Below, piece by piece: positions 23,280 through 32,736 of a stretch of 64,000 nt of DNA. The notes beneath the pieces are model-generated. The model saw only the letters and a program-made list of their open reading frames with translations. It was not told where the DNA came from and ran no database searches. The DNA is taken from contig JAJZED010000012.1 of the NCBI GenBank assembly GCA_021805775.1, positions 22,130 through 86,129 on the forward strand, given 5' to 3'. A program made the position numbers and the translations under genes. Source of the DNA: a bacterium. GTDB taxonomy: Bacteria; Vulcanimicrobiota; Vulcanimicrobiia; Vulcanimicrobiales; Vulcanimicrobiaceae. The stretch's first letter is position 1, and each line of letters begins with the position of its first letter.

Positions 23280-24963
23280 CCGCATGCCGACGCCCGAAGA
23301 AGCACTCGTCAGCATCGATCGCGTGCTTCGCGATGCAGCGCGCGCGCGTTACGGCGTTACCGATCTCACCGTAACGTTCGAAGCGCCGCGCCGCCCGGAG
23401 TTCGGCGATTTTGCCACCAACCTCGCCTTCGGCCTCGCAAAGGCCGCGCGCAGCGCACCGCAACAGATCGCCGAGCGACTCATCGAAGATGCGATCGCAT
23501 CGCGCCCGGAGATCGCCGCGCTCGTCATCGATGCGCAGGCGACCGCAGGGTTCATCAATCTGCGCCTCGCTCCGGGCTGTTGGCAACGCGTCGTCGCACG
23601 CGCACTGGCGGAGGGATCGCGTTACGGCGAGAGCCCGCGCAACGGGCAGCGCATCTCGCTGGAATTCGGCAGCGCCAACCCGACCGGGCCGCTCGTCGTC
23701 GTTCAAGGGCGCACGCTCTCCATCGGTGCAACGCTCGCGGCGGCGTTTCATGCCTGCGGCTACGATGTCTTCACCGAATGGATCATCAACGACGCCGGCG
23801 GCCAAGTCGAAACGCTCGCGCGCTCGCTCTACGCGCGTTATCGCCAAATCGCCGACCCGAGTTATCCCTTCCCCGAGGCGGGCTATCCCGGCGAGTATCT
23901 GCTGCCGATTGCGGCATCGTTACGCGAAGAATTCGCTGCTGCATACGACGCGGCCGATGAATCGATCTGGCTCCCGCTCTTCGGGACGCGCGGCCGCGAC
24001 CGGCTCGTCGCCGAGCAGCAGCGCACCGTGGAACGCTTCGGCATTCACTACGATCTCTGGCAGAGCGAACGCGAACTGCACGAAAGCGGAAAAGTCCGCG
24101 CCGGAATAGAGCGTTTGCGCGAACTCGGGCTGACCTACGAAAACGAGGGCGCGCTCTATTTCCGCGCCACTCAATTCGGCGACGATAAAGACCGCGTGTT
24201 GGTGAAGAGCGACGGCAAACCGACCTATTACTGCGCCGACGTCGCCTACCATTACGAAAAGCTCAAACGCGCCGATCGCGTCATCGATCTTCTCGGCCCC
24301 GATCACCACGGCTACATCGAACGCCTGCGCGGCATCGCGACGGCGTTTGGTTACGAAGGGCGGCTCGACGTCGCAATCGCGCAACAGGTCACGCTGTTAC
24401 GCGGCGGCGAGCAAGTCTCCATGAGCAAACGCGCCGGCGAAATCATCACGCTCGATACGATTCTCGACGAGGTCGGCGTCGATGCGGCGCGCTTTTTCTT
24501 CGCCATGCTCGCCACCGAAACGCCGCTCGCTTTCGACCTGAAACTCGCGACCGAGCAGAGCACCGAGAACCCGGTCTATTACGTGCAGTACGGGCACGCA
24601 CGCATCGCGTCGGTGCTGCGGAACGCCGACGCCGCCGAGCTCGCACTCGCCCGCCGCGGCGAGCACCTCGCGCCGCTCGCGCACCCAAGCGAGATCGCGC
24701 TCATGCATCGCATCGAAGATTATCCGTATGTGCTGCAGTCGGTCGTGAGTTCGTTAAGCCCGCACCGTCTCGCGCGCTACGCCCGCGATATCGCCGCCGA
24801 TTTCCACGCCTTCTACGGCGAGTGCCGCATCCTCGCCGAAAATCGCGACGAACGCCTGGCGCGGCTCGCGCTCGCCGCGGCGACCCAACACGTGCTCGCG
24901 AACGCGTTACGCGTCCTCGGCGTTAGCGCCCCCGAGAGCATGGATCGCCTCGCGGCGGATTAG
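23260..24963 (+). CDS. argS: Arginyl-tRNA synthetase (HIGH motif degenerate)
   Basis: A class I synthetase of about 567 residues. It has the FEAPRRPEFGDFATNLAFGLA N-domain, the core stretch EFGSANPTGPL, the KMSKS-equivalent SMSKRAGEIITLDTILDEVG, and a C-terminal DALR anticodon-binding domain (YGECRILAEN). Where most ArgRS read PTGPLHVGHGR, this one reads PTGPLVVVQGR, so both histidines of HIGH are missing. Everything else looks functional and no second argS is in the window. Start at ATG 23260, overlapping rlmH by 20 bases; ATG 23284, just after the rlmH stop, is also possible. Confidence 0.93.
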   Translation: MNPTTTDRMPTPEEALVSIDRVLRDAARARYGVTDLTVTFEAPRRPEFGDFATNLAFGLAKAARSAPQQIAERLIEDAIASRPEIAALVIDAQATAGFINLRLAPGCWQRVVARALAEGSRYGESPRNGQRISLEFGSANPTGPLVVVQGRTLSIGATLAAAFHACGYDVFTEWIINDAGGQVETLARSLYARYRQIADPSYPFPEAGYPGEYLLPIAASLREEFAAAYDAADESIWLPLFGTRGRDRLVAEQQRTVERFGIHYDLWQSERELHESGKVRAGIERLRELGLTYENEGALYFRATQFGDDKDRVLVKSDGKPTYYCADVAYHYEKLKRADRVIDLLGPDHHGYIERLRGIATAFGYEGRLDVAIAQQVTLLRGGEQVSMSKRAGEIITLDTILDEVGVDAARFFFAMLATETPLAFDLKLATEQSTENPVYYVQYGHARIASVLRNADAAELALARRGEHLAPLAHPSEIALMHRIEDYPYVLQSVVSSLSPHRLARYARDIAADFHAFYGECRILAENRDERLARLALAAATQHVLANALRVLGVSAPESMDRLAAD

Positions 24964-24973
24964 TCGCGGCAGC

Positions 24974-26935
24974 TTAGTCGCGCCCGATTTTACGCAATGG
25001 CACGCGCTCGGGATAGAGCGGACGATCGATGAGCCGCTCGAGCGCGCTCGCCTCGGCACCGAGCACGAAGTCCGCAAACTCCGCGAACGCCTCACGCTCG
25101 GTCTCGCCTTCGGCGTAGCGTTCGTTTTGCGCCAGATCGATTTTCTCCGGCGCCGGGAGCAACCGAACGTAGGGCCCTTCATCATCGCGGCCGAGTTCGA
25201 CCAAATGCTCGTCCTCGAAAATGCGCAGCGCGCTCTCGATGCTGCGGTCGCGACAGTCGTCGATTCCCAAAATGTCGGCGATATCGCGGCTACTTCCGTG
25301 AAGCGTCCCCTCGCGCGCACTCCGCTTCAGGCCGCGATAGATTTCGCGGAGCATCGCTAGCGGCGGAGCGTCGAGTTTCAACAAAAATTCATTGAGGCGC
25401 CGGTCGGCGGGGCCGAAGAGCAGATGGATGCGCGCGTCGGCACCGTCGCGCCCGGCACGGCCGGCCTGCTGATTGAATTCGGTAAAGTTGAAATTGAGGT
25501 GATAGAGCACGACTTCGCGCACGTCGGGCAGATCGATCCCCTCGCCGAAGGCCGTCGTCGCGACGACGACGTCGATACCGCCGCTACGAAAGGCGTTCTC
25601 GACGGCAAAGCGCAGCTCGGTTGGAACCCCGGCATGATAGAAAGCAACGCGATCGCCGCATCGCTCTTTCAAGCGTTTTGCGACCTCGGCCGCCTCCTTT
25701 CGCGAGTTGCAATAGATGATGCCGCGCGCGCCGTCGCCGAAGAGGTTCGCGACGTAGGCGTGTTTATCGGTGACGCCACGCGCATCGACGACGTGAAGAT
25801 TGGTGCGGATCGTCGGATCGATCGCCCATTCTTCGATCCGCAACGCCTCGCGAATCTCGGTGAAGCCCTCGTCGTCAACCGTCGCGCTGAGCGCGAGGAC
25901 CTGCGGGTCGCCGACGGCGGCAAGCGTCTGCGCGATATCGCGATAGCCCGAGCGGCGGCGCGCTTTGCCGACGTGATGCGTCTCGTCAACGACGAGTAAA
26001 TCGATCCGGCTTGCAGCGGAGAAACGTTTTGCATGATAGCGCACGAACTCCGGCGTTGCGAGAATCATATCCCACGCGCCGCTCTCGAGTGCGGCGAAGA
26101 GTTCCTCGCGCTCGTTCGCGGGAATAGCGCCGTTCGCCCGAAAAATCCGCATTCCTAAGGGTTCGAGTTTACGCGAAAATCCTTCGAACTGATCGTTGCA
26201 GAGCGCGCGCAGCGGGTAGAGCACGACGCTCTTCCGCCCGCGCTCGAGCGCTTCTACGGTAGCCGGATAGGCAAAACAATAGCTTTTCCCGCGCCCGGTG
26301 CCCATGATACCGAGCACGCGTTTCCCGGCAAGGACGCGCTCGATCAGCAGCGTTTGCGTCTCGTGCGGCCGATGCTCGCCGATAAGCGCCGCGCGGATGC
26401 GGTCGAGGTCGCCGTCCCAGCCGTGGCGCGCGTTCTCTCGTTCGCCGCTGCGCGCTCGGCGCAGGGCCGCATCGTCGATCTCGACGACGATATTGATGCC
26501 GCGATGACGCTCGCTCCCGTCGGCGGCGCGGCCGCCGCCGGTGAGCGCCGAAATGTAGGCGCGGTAGCGCGTTCCGCTATCGATATTCGGCGCGATGCGC
26601 GCGGCGATCTCCCGGCGCAAGAAGCCCAACGGTAAGGCACCGAAGCGCACCGCGACGGCGTTGGAGTCGTAAGGGTTTTCAGGCTGCCGCTGTAGTTCGA
26701 GTTCGACGCCCTCGCGCAGGCCGATAATGCTGTCCTGACGCCCCTCGAAGGAAACGCCGACGACCTTCGTGTTAAACCGACGCGCATCTTCGATACCGAC
26801 GAACGGGCCGCGCTCTAAGAAGCGCTCGCTGCGTTCGAAGAGATCGTCGAGAAAATCATTGCCCGTCGGCTCGCGAAGTTCGCCGGAGAGAAGGCGTTCG
26901 AACGCCTTCTCCGACTCGGTCGGGGGCTGCTGCGA
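24974..26935 (-). CDS. HIRAN-domain RecQ-like DEAD/DEAH helicase (5' end uncertain)
   Basis: A superfamily 2 helicase: motif I GTGRGKSYCF, motif II VVDETHH, motif III LALSATV, motif V ATTAFGEGIDLPD, motif VI QQAGRAGRDG, followed by a winged-helix-like tail. Before it, in the same frame, codons 26650-26800 encode a HIRAN domain (TKVVGVSFEGRQDSIIGL, RQPENPYDSNAVAVRFG, LGFLRREIA), which binds DNA ends or stalled forks. The only canonical start in this region is GTG at 26650, in the middle of HIRAN. From there back to an in-frame TGA at 27001 there is no ATG/GTG/TTG. The gene follows secF directly. A non-AUG start, a frameshift or a sequence error would explain this. Confidence 0.8.
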   Translation of the reverse strand, partial: SQQPPTESEKAFERLLSGELREPTGNDFLDDLFERSERFLERGPFVGIEDARRFNTKVVGVSFEGRQDSIIGLREGVELELQRQPENPYDSNAVAVRFGALPLGFLRREIAARIAPNIDSGTRYRAYISALTGGGRAADGSERHRGINIVVEIDDAALRRARSGERENARHGWDGDLDRIRAALIGEHRPHETQTLLIERVLAGKRVLGIMGTGRGKSYCFAYPATVEALERGRKSVVLYPLRALCNDQFEGFSRKLEPLGMRIFRANGAIPANEREELFAALESGAWDMILATPEFVRYHAKRFSAASRIDLLVVDETHHVGKARRRSGYRDIAQTLAAVGDPQVLALSATVDDEGFTEIREALRIEEWAIDPTIRTNLHVVDARGVTDKHAYVANLFGDGARGIIYCNSRKEAAEVAKRLKERCGDRVAFYHAGVPTELRFAVENAFRSGGIDVVVATTAFGEGIDLPDVREVVLYHLNFNFTEFNQQAGRAGRDGADARIHLLFGPADRRLNEFLLKLDAPPLAMLREIYRGLKRSAREGTLHGSSRDIADILGIDDCRDRSIESALRIFEDEHLVELGRDDEGPYVRLLPAPEKIDLAQNERYAEGETEREAFAEFADFVLGAEASALERLIDRPLYPERVPLRKIGRD

Positions 26936-26936
26936 A

Positions 26937-28235
26937 CTACTCGTGCGCGGGGCGCTCCCCTGCCTCGAGATCGAGCGTGATCTCTTCGTGCCCCTGAATC
27001 AACGCGCTCTCGTCCAGCCCGGCGTTCTGTGCGTCGAGCGGATCGTATTCCTCGACGCGTTCGTCGTCGTATTCGTGCAGATCCGGCTCGGCGAGCGCGA
27101 CGCTGCTTTCGTCGCGTTTGCGTTTGTAGCGCACCGGCGTTGCGGCACCGGAATCGGGGCGCGTCCCTTTGCGTTTGGCTCGCCGTTCGCGACGCGCGGC
27201 GACGATATCTTCGCGCGGTTGTCCGCCCCGCGTTACCCCGGTTGCGGCGGCCTCCGCTGCCGCACGCGGGCCGGCGGCGCGGAGCGCCGATGCCTCGGCA
27301 CGACGCTTCGCCGCGGCGGCGAGTTGGCGCTTGCGGAACGTCAGCACCAGCGGCGCCGAATAGAAAATCGAGTGATAGCCGCCCGAGCAGATGCCGACGA
27401 GCAGGGCGAAGGCGAAGTTTTTCAGGCTCGCGCCGCCGAGCGCCAATAGCGCGACGAGCGTGATGATGACCGTCGCGAGCGTGTTAAACGAGCGCGTCAT
27501 CGTCTGTTTGATCGACTCGTTGACGATGTAGTCGTAAGCTTTTCCGGCCATTAACTTCGTATTCTCGCGAATTCGGTCGAGAATAACGATCGTATCCATT
27601 ACCGAGTAACCGATGACGGTCAGCACCGCTGCCAAAAACGCATCGTCGGCGCGCTTATCGGCGAGCGCGTAGATGCCGATCATCATCGCCGCATCGCGCA
27701 CGAGCGCGATAACGGTGACCAATCCGAAGATGTAGTTCCATCCGAAGCGGAAAGCGATATAGAGAAATTGGATCGAGAGCGCGATCACCAATGCCCAGAT
27801 CGCACTTTGTAGATACTCTTTACCGAGCGAGGGCCCGACCGAGGCGATCTGCGAGGCCGCTCGATCGACCGGTGCGACCGTTCCGAGCGCCGCCCAGAGC
27901 GGCGTCGAATCGTTCGCGTACGCCTTCTGCGTTTCGATGATGAAGCGCTTGCCGCTTTTCCCGACGGTGTTGATGCGCGCGTCGCCGATCCCCAGCGGGG
28001 TAATCGCGTTGCGAATCTGCGCGCTGCTCTGCGGCGAATCGTAGGCGACCGTGATATCGGTGCCGCCGGTAAACGAGAGCCCCAAGCGCAGCATATGCGA
28101 GAACTTGAAGCCGCCCGGCGCCTGGCTTGCATGATAGAGCATCGCAGCGAGGCCGATCGCGATGACGAAATACGAAACGGTCGAGACGATGCGGAACCAT
28201 CCGACGATGTTCCAATTGAGGCGACGAAACAGCAT
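26937..28235 (-). CDS. secF: Protein translocase subunit SecF (with charged C-terminal extension)
   Basis: Inner-membrane partner of SecD that uses the proton gradient to pull exported proteins through SecYEG. Present are the first helix, periplasmic domain with LGLSFTGGTDITVAY, and helices 2-6 with GYSVMDTIVILDRIRENT. After the last helix (about residue 305) there are about 125 extra residues, first Ala/Arg-rich and basic, then strongly acidic; typical SecF ends soon after helix 6. It begins four bases after secD. Confidence 0.92.
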   Translation of the reverse strand: MLFRRLNWNIVGWFRIVSTVSYFVIAIGLAAMLYHASQAPGGFKFSHMLRLGLSFTGGTDITVAYDSPQSSAQIRNAITPLGIGDARINTVGKSGKRFIIETQKAYANDSTPLWAALGTVAPVDRAASQIASVGPSLGKEYLQSAIWALVIALSIQFLYIAFRFGWNYIFGLVTVIALVRDAAMMIGIYALADKRADDAFLAAVLTVIGYSVMDTIVILDRIRENTKLMAGKAYDYIVNESIKQTMTRSFNTLATVIITLVALLALGGASLKNFAFALLVGICSGGYHSIFYSAPLVLTFRKRQLAAAAKRRAEASALRAAGPRAAAEAAATGVTRGGQPREDIVAARRERRAKRKGTRPDSGAATPVRYKRKRDESSVALAEPDLHEYDDERVEEYDPLDAQNAGLDESALIQGHEEITLDLEAGERPAHE

Positions 28236-28239
28236 GTGG

Positions 28240-29589
28240 CTAACCCTCCGTCCGCGAGAAGACGCCGAGGTCGGCTTTCCGCACGCCGAAGAACTCCGGC
28301 GCGGTAAGCACGTCGTACTCGACGAGAAGATCGACGAAGAATCTCGTCACAAAAACCGCGGTCGCCAACGAGACGACCGTTCCCCAGAAGAGCGTGAAGG
28401 CGAAGCCCTTCACCGTCCCGGTGCCGAGCATGAAGAGTACGCCCGCGCCGACGATCGTGGTGAAGTGCGAATCGAAGACGGCCGAAAAAGCGCGTTGGAA
28501 ACCGACGCGCACCGCAGCGCGCAACGATTTCCCAGCCCAGAGCTCTTCTTTCAGGCGCTCGAAGATCAGCACGTTGGCATCGACGGCCATACCGATCGAA
28601 AGCACGAACCCGGCGATACCCGGCAGCGTTAGCGAGGCCTGCGAGATCGCGAGGATTGCGAGCATCACCAACACGTAGATCGCGAGCGCGAGATCGGCGA
28701 GCAACCCCGGAATGCGATAGACGATCGCCATGAAGATCAGCACCAAACCGAGCCCGAGCAGCGATGCCCAGAGCGACTTCACGAGATCGATCTTGCCGAG
28801 CGTCGGCCCGATGCCTTCCTTCTCGACGATCTTCGTCGTCACCGGCAGTGCGCCGGCGTTGAGTTCGTTTGCGAGCGTGATCGTTTGTTTCTCGGTGAAA
28901 TTACCGGTGATCTGTCCGCTACCGAAGATCGGGCTAATAATCGTCGGAGCGGAGAGATAATGATGATCGAGGAAGATGCCCAGCGGCTTACCCTGTGCTT
29001 TGGTCGTCAAGCGCCCGAACTTCGCAGGGTCCTTCGTTTGGAAATCGATATTCGGGCGACCGGCGGTGTCGTAACCGGCCTGAGCGCCCTTCAAATCTTT
29101 ACCGGAATAGACGACCGGGCCGCTCGCGGCGTACGCGCCCTGCGCGACGTACTGGCAGGCCTTCGTGTCCTTCGGATTGGCGTTACATGCCGCGAGCGCG
29201 GCTTCAGCCTGTGCGACGACCTGTTCGGGAACGATCTTGTATGCGAGTACGGCGACCTGCTTGAGCAAGCGTTCCGCCTGCGCGGGATCCTTCACGTCGG
29301 GCAACTCGACGAGAATGCGGTCGGAGCCGACCTTCGTAATCGTCGGCTCGGTGACCCCGAGACCGTTGATGCGCCGGTCGATAACGTCGATCGTTTCCGC
29401 TTGCACCTGCGAGGTAATCTGCGGCACCTCGGCGGTGGGATAGAGCTGCAACAACAGGCGATAACCGCCTTGCAAATCGAGCCCGAGGTGGATGCTCTTC
29501 TGTATCGGGAGCACCAAGCGCAGCGAGAGAAGAATCGTTGCGAGTACGACCAGCGCTTTGAGCGGGGTCTTCCAAGTATTCCAGTTCAT
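28240..29589 (-). CDS. secD: Protein translocase subunit SecD
   Basis: A 449-residue RND-type protein with helix 1, LGLDLQGGYRLLLQ, P1 domain elements (IDVIDRRINGLGVTEP), and helices 2-6 (GAGVLFMLGTGTVKGFAFTL). Forms the SecDF complex with the next gene, acting in the inner membrane and periplasm after SecA-driven translocation. Compact for the family. An 88-bp gap separates it from flhA. Confidence 0.94.
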   Translation of the reverse strand: MNWNTWKTPLKALVVLATILLSLRLVLPIQKSIHLGLDLQGGYRLLLQLYPTAEVPQITSQVQAETIDVIDRRINGLGVTEPTITKVGSDRILVELPDVKDPAQAERLLKQVAVLAYKIVPEQVVAQAEAALAACNANPKDTKACQYVAQGAYAASGPVVYSGKDLKGAQAGYDTAGRPNIDFQTKDPAKFGRLTTKAQGKPLGIFLDHHYLSAPTIISPIFGSGQITGNFTEKQTITLANELNAGALPVTTKIVEKEGIGPTLGKIDLVKSLWASLLGLGLVLIFMAIVYRIPGLLADLALAIYVLVMLAILAISQASLTLPGIAGFVLSIGMAVDANVLIFERLKEELWAGKSLRAAVRVGFQRAFSAVFDSHFTTIVGAGVLFMLGTGTVKGFAFTLFWGTVVSLATAVFVTRFFVDLLVEYDVLTAPEFFGVRKADLGVFSRTEG

Positions 29590-29677
29590 GGCGTCTTTCA
29601 GGCGTGAGAAAGCGCGGCACCGTACGGGCCGGCACCTAACCCTCCGAGTCTAGCAGGGTCGTGGGCGGTCGTAAAGG

Positions 29678-31723
29678 TTAGTCGGCGGTCGCGGCTTTCC
29701 CGCTACCCGGCTCGGGAGCTTCAATCGTACCCAGCGGTGCGATGGGGAGCTCGGGCGGCAGCTCGCTGAAGGCGAGGACCTCCGCCTCGATCCCGCTCCG
29801 CGCTAGAAACTCGGCGAGGAAGGGACGCAGCACCCCCCCGCAGAGGATCGGCAGCCGCGCCCGCCCGACTCGGCGAGCCCAGCGGGCGACCTGGTCGCGC
29901 AGGGAGATCGCCGCCTGCGGATCGACCCCTTCGGGCTCGCCGGCCCACGCCGGAAGGAGCGCGCGCTCGAAGATCGGGTCGAGCAGCAACGGCGCGAGGG
30001 GCTCGCCGCCTCGCCGGAGTTGCGCGGGGACGAGCAGCGTTCGCGCCGCCGCGCAGAGCTCGCGCGCTTCGTGCCGCCCCGAGCCGACCATCGCATCGAG
30101 GGCGAGCACGGGGTCGCGCGGCCAGATCCGCTCGCGTAAGAGTTGCTGCCAGGCCCGGTGGACGCTCCCCGGAGCGAGCGCCTCCGGCGCGATCTCTTTC
30201 ACCAGCGTCGGAACCGCGAGCCGCAGATGCTCGATCAGCGTCTGAAACTCCTGACGCCCGAAGAGTTCGGCGGCATTCGCGCGGACGATCTCGGCGAGAT
30301 GCGATCCGAGAATCGAAACGGCGTCGAAAACGAGCGCGCCGCGCTCCTGTGCACGCGCGCGTCGATCGGGTGCGATCCAGGCAGCGGGCAGATCGTAGAC
30401 CGGCTCCCGCGTCATCTCGCCGAGCCCCGCGAGCACCGTTTCATCGGCGACGGCAAGCAGCGCGTCGAGCCGCAGTTCGCCGCAGCCGACGATGCGATCG
30501 CGCACGCGAATCGCATAGCCGCGCTCGCGCGCGAGATCGTCGCGGAGACGGACGCCGGGCAAAACGATTCCGATCTCCGAGGCGAGCGCGCGGCGCACTT
30601 CTCCGATACGATCCAAGAGCGCATCGCTCAGCGGTGCCGCTAACAGTGCGGCGAGATCGGGGGCGAATTCGATCGCGAGCGCATCGACGCCGACGAGCCC
30701 GAGAGCGATCTCCGGGCGACGCATCGAACGGCGCTTTGCCTCCTCTCGTTCGCCCTGCGCGGCGCGCTCGGCGCCGGTTTTGCGCCGCGTTGCAAAGGCA
30801 GCGGCGAGCCAGCAACTCGCGGAGAGAGCGAGAAAGATCGGGCGCGGGAGCGCAGGCACGAACGCAAGCGCGGCGAGCAGCACGGCAACCCCGCGCAGCA
30901 CTTCCGGGCGCGCGAAGAGTTGCACCGCCAAGTCGCTTCCCAACGCGCCGTTCGCCGCGACGCGCGTCACCATCATTCCCATCGCCACCGAGATTAAAAA
31001 GGCCGGCAGCGTCGTGACGAGCGCATTGCCGATCGAGAGCAATGCAAAGGTATGAAACGCCTCCGCGGGCGAGAGCCCATCGTAGAGCGTGCCGACGGCG
31101 ATACCGCCGAGAAGATTGAGCGCGACGATCACGAGCGCCGCGACCGAATCGCCTTTCACGAATTTCCCGGCGCCGTCCATCGCTCCATAAAAATCCGCTT
31201 CCTGCCCCACTAATTCGCGCTTCCGGCGCGCTTGCTCGCCGTCGAGCGCGCCGGCGTGCAGGTCGGCGTCGATCGCCATCTGCTTGCCGGGCATCGCGTC
31301 GAGCGTGAAGCGCGCCGCCACCTCGGCGACACGCTGCGAACCGCTCGCGATCACGACGAATTGAATCGTCACGAGAATTGCAAAGACGATCAACCCGACG
31401 ATCGGATTATTCTGCACGACGAAGGCCCCGAAAGCCGGCACGATCGTTCCGACGCCGCCCGGAACCGCACCGTGGGTGAGAATCAAGCGCGTCGCCGAGA
31501 TATCGAGCGCGAGCCGAAAGAGCGTTGCGACCAAGAGCGCCGGAGCGAACGCGCTAAATTCCAACGGATCTTCGACGCTGACGGCGAGCAGCAGCACCAA
31601 CGCTGCGGCAAGGATATCGATTCCGAGAAGAACGTCGAGCAGAAAGGGCGGCAGCGGCACGATGAGCACCGCGACGATTCCCAACAGCACCGCCGCGAAG
31701 GCCGACGCGGCAATGCGCTTCAC
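29678..31723 (-). CDS. flhA: Flagellar export apparatus protein FlhA
   Basis: A 681-residue FHIPEP-family inner-membrane protein forming the nonameric export gate and chaperone-substrate dock of the flagellar type III secretion system. The N-terminal half has eight hydrophobic segments, with LFRLALDISATRLIL and the family signature DAMPGKQMAIDADLHAGAL. The C-terminal cytoplasmic half has subdomain motifs ALDAMVGSGRHEAREL and RARLPILCGGVLRPFLAEF. The frame is open far upstream through flhB; the start was set at GTG 31723, which forms a GTGA overlap with the flhB stop. Confidence 0.93.
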   Translation of the reverse strand: MKRIAASAFAAVLLGIVAVLIVPLPPFLLDVLLGIDILAAALVLLLAVSVEDPLEFSAFAPALLVATLFRLALDISATRLILTHGAVPGGVGTIVPAFGAFVVQNNPIVGLIVFAILVTIQFVVIASGSQRVAEVAARFTLDAMPGKQMAIDADLHAGALDGEQARRKRELVGQEADFYGAMDGAGKFVKGDSVAALVIVALNLLGGIAVGTLYDGLSPAEAFHTFALLSIGNALVTTLPAFLISVAMGMMVTRVAANGALGSDLAVQLFARPEVLRGVAVLLAALAFVPALPRPIFLALSASCWLAAAFATRRKTGAERAAQGEREEAKRRSMRRPEIALGLVGVDALAIEFAPDLAALLAAPLSDALLDRIGEVRRALASEIGIVLPGVRLRDDLARERGYAIRVRDRIVGCGELRLDALLAVADETVLAGLGEMTREPVYDLPAAWIAPDRRARAQERGALVFDAVSILGSHLAEIVRANAAELFGRQEFQTLIEHLRLAVPTLVKEIAPEALAPGSVHRAWQQLLRERIWPRDPVLALDAMVGSGRHEARELCAAARTLLVPAQLRRGGEPLAPLLLDPIFERALLPAWAGEPEGVDPQAAISLRDQVARWARRVGRARLPILCGGVLRPFLAEFLARSGIEAEVLAFSELPPELPIAPLGTIEAPEPGSGKAATAD

Positions 31724-32736
31724 TGCGGCAACGCTCCGGCGCGTACCAGCGCCACGACGATCTCGGCGAGGGCGACGTAGAATTCGCCGGGAATCTCTTC
31801 GCCGATTTTTGCCCGCGCGTAGATCGCACGAGCGAGCGGTGGATTCTCGAGCACCGGGATACTCGCTTCGTCGGCGAGGCGCCGTAATTCCAAGGCGCTC
31901 TCGTCGCTGCCGCGCGCGAGCAGGCGCGGCACCGCGATCTCCGGCGGCCGATACTCCAGTGCGACGGCGATGTGGGTGGGGTTGGCGATGACGAAACTCG
32001 CATCGCGGATGCGCGCGAACCCGCCGCGCAGCAACGCGTGGTGCAACGAACGACGGCGCCCGCGAATCTGCGGATCGCCGTCGCTCTCCTTCACTTCGCG
32101 CTTGAGTTCGAACGCGCTCATCCGCAGCTTTTTGAGCCACCCGCGATGCGCGGTTGCATAATCGAAAAGCGCGAAGAGCGATGCGACGGCGAGCGCCGCA
32201 CCGACCGCAGCGACGACGGCATGCCACGCTTGCGCGGCGACCTGCGCCGGCTCGGCGGCTTGCAATGCAGCGCCGAGGAGCGCTGCGAACGAGGGCGCGA
32301 CCACCATCGCGGCAACGACCCCCGAGAGCGGGACGCGCGCTAACGTTATCGCCGTCTCGCGCGACAAAATTCGTTTGAGGTTTTCGTGCGGTGCGAGGCG
32401 ATTCCACGCGAGCTTTATCCCGACGAAGCGAAGCGCACCAACCTGCGCGATGCCGATCGCCGCGGCTCCAACCGCCGCCGCCGCCATCGGCAGCAACGCC
32501 AAACTCGCGATGCGCGCGAACGGCGCCGCGTTTTGCCGCCCCGCGAGCGCCTCGCGGAGCGCCTCGGCAAGCGCACCGCTTAAGGGTGCGACGACGGCGA
32601 GCAGCGCGAGAAATGCGGCGCCGAATGCCGCCAGCGCGGAGAGGTCGTTCGAACGCGGCCCCTCGCCGCGCTCGCGCGATTTGCGTAAGCGCGCCGGTGT
32701 CGCCTCGAAAGAGCGCTCGCCCGCGCTCTCGCTCAT
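31720..32736 (-). CDS. flhB: Flagellar export switch protein FlhB
   Basis: A 338-residue inner-membrane protein that switches export specificity. It has the start FEATPARLRKSRERGEGPRS, four hydrophobic segments, AFELKREVKESDGDPQIRGRRR and the autocleavage loop NPTH in VIANPTHIAVALEY. The NPTH site is intact, so self-cleavage should occur. It overlaps both flhA and fliR by four bases. Confidence 0.93.
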   Translation of the reverse strand: MSESAGERSFEATPARLRKSRERGEGPRSNDLSALAAFGAAFLALLAVVAPLSGALAEALREALAGRQNAAPFARIASLALLPMAAAAVGAAAIGIAQVGALRFVGIKLAWNRLAPHENLKRILSRETAITLARVPLSGVVAAMVVAPSFAALLGAALQAAEPAQVAAQAWHAVVAAVGAALAVASLFALFDYATAHRGWLKKLRMSAFELKREVKESDGDPQIRGRRRSLHHALLRGGFARIRDASFVIANPTHIAVALEYRPPEIAVPRLLARGSDESALELRRLADEASIPVLENPPLARAIYARAKIGEEIPGEFYVALAEIVVALVRAGALPQ

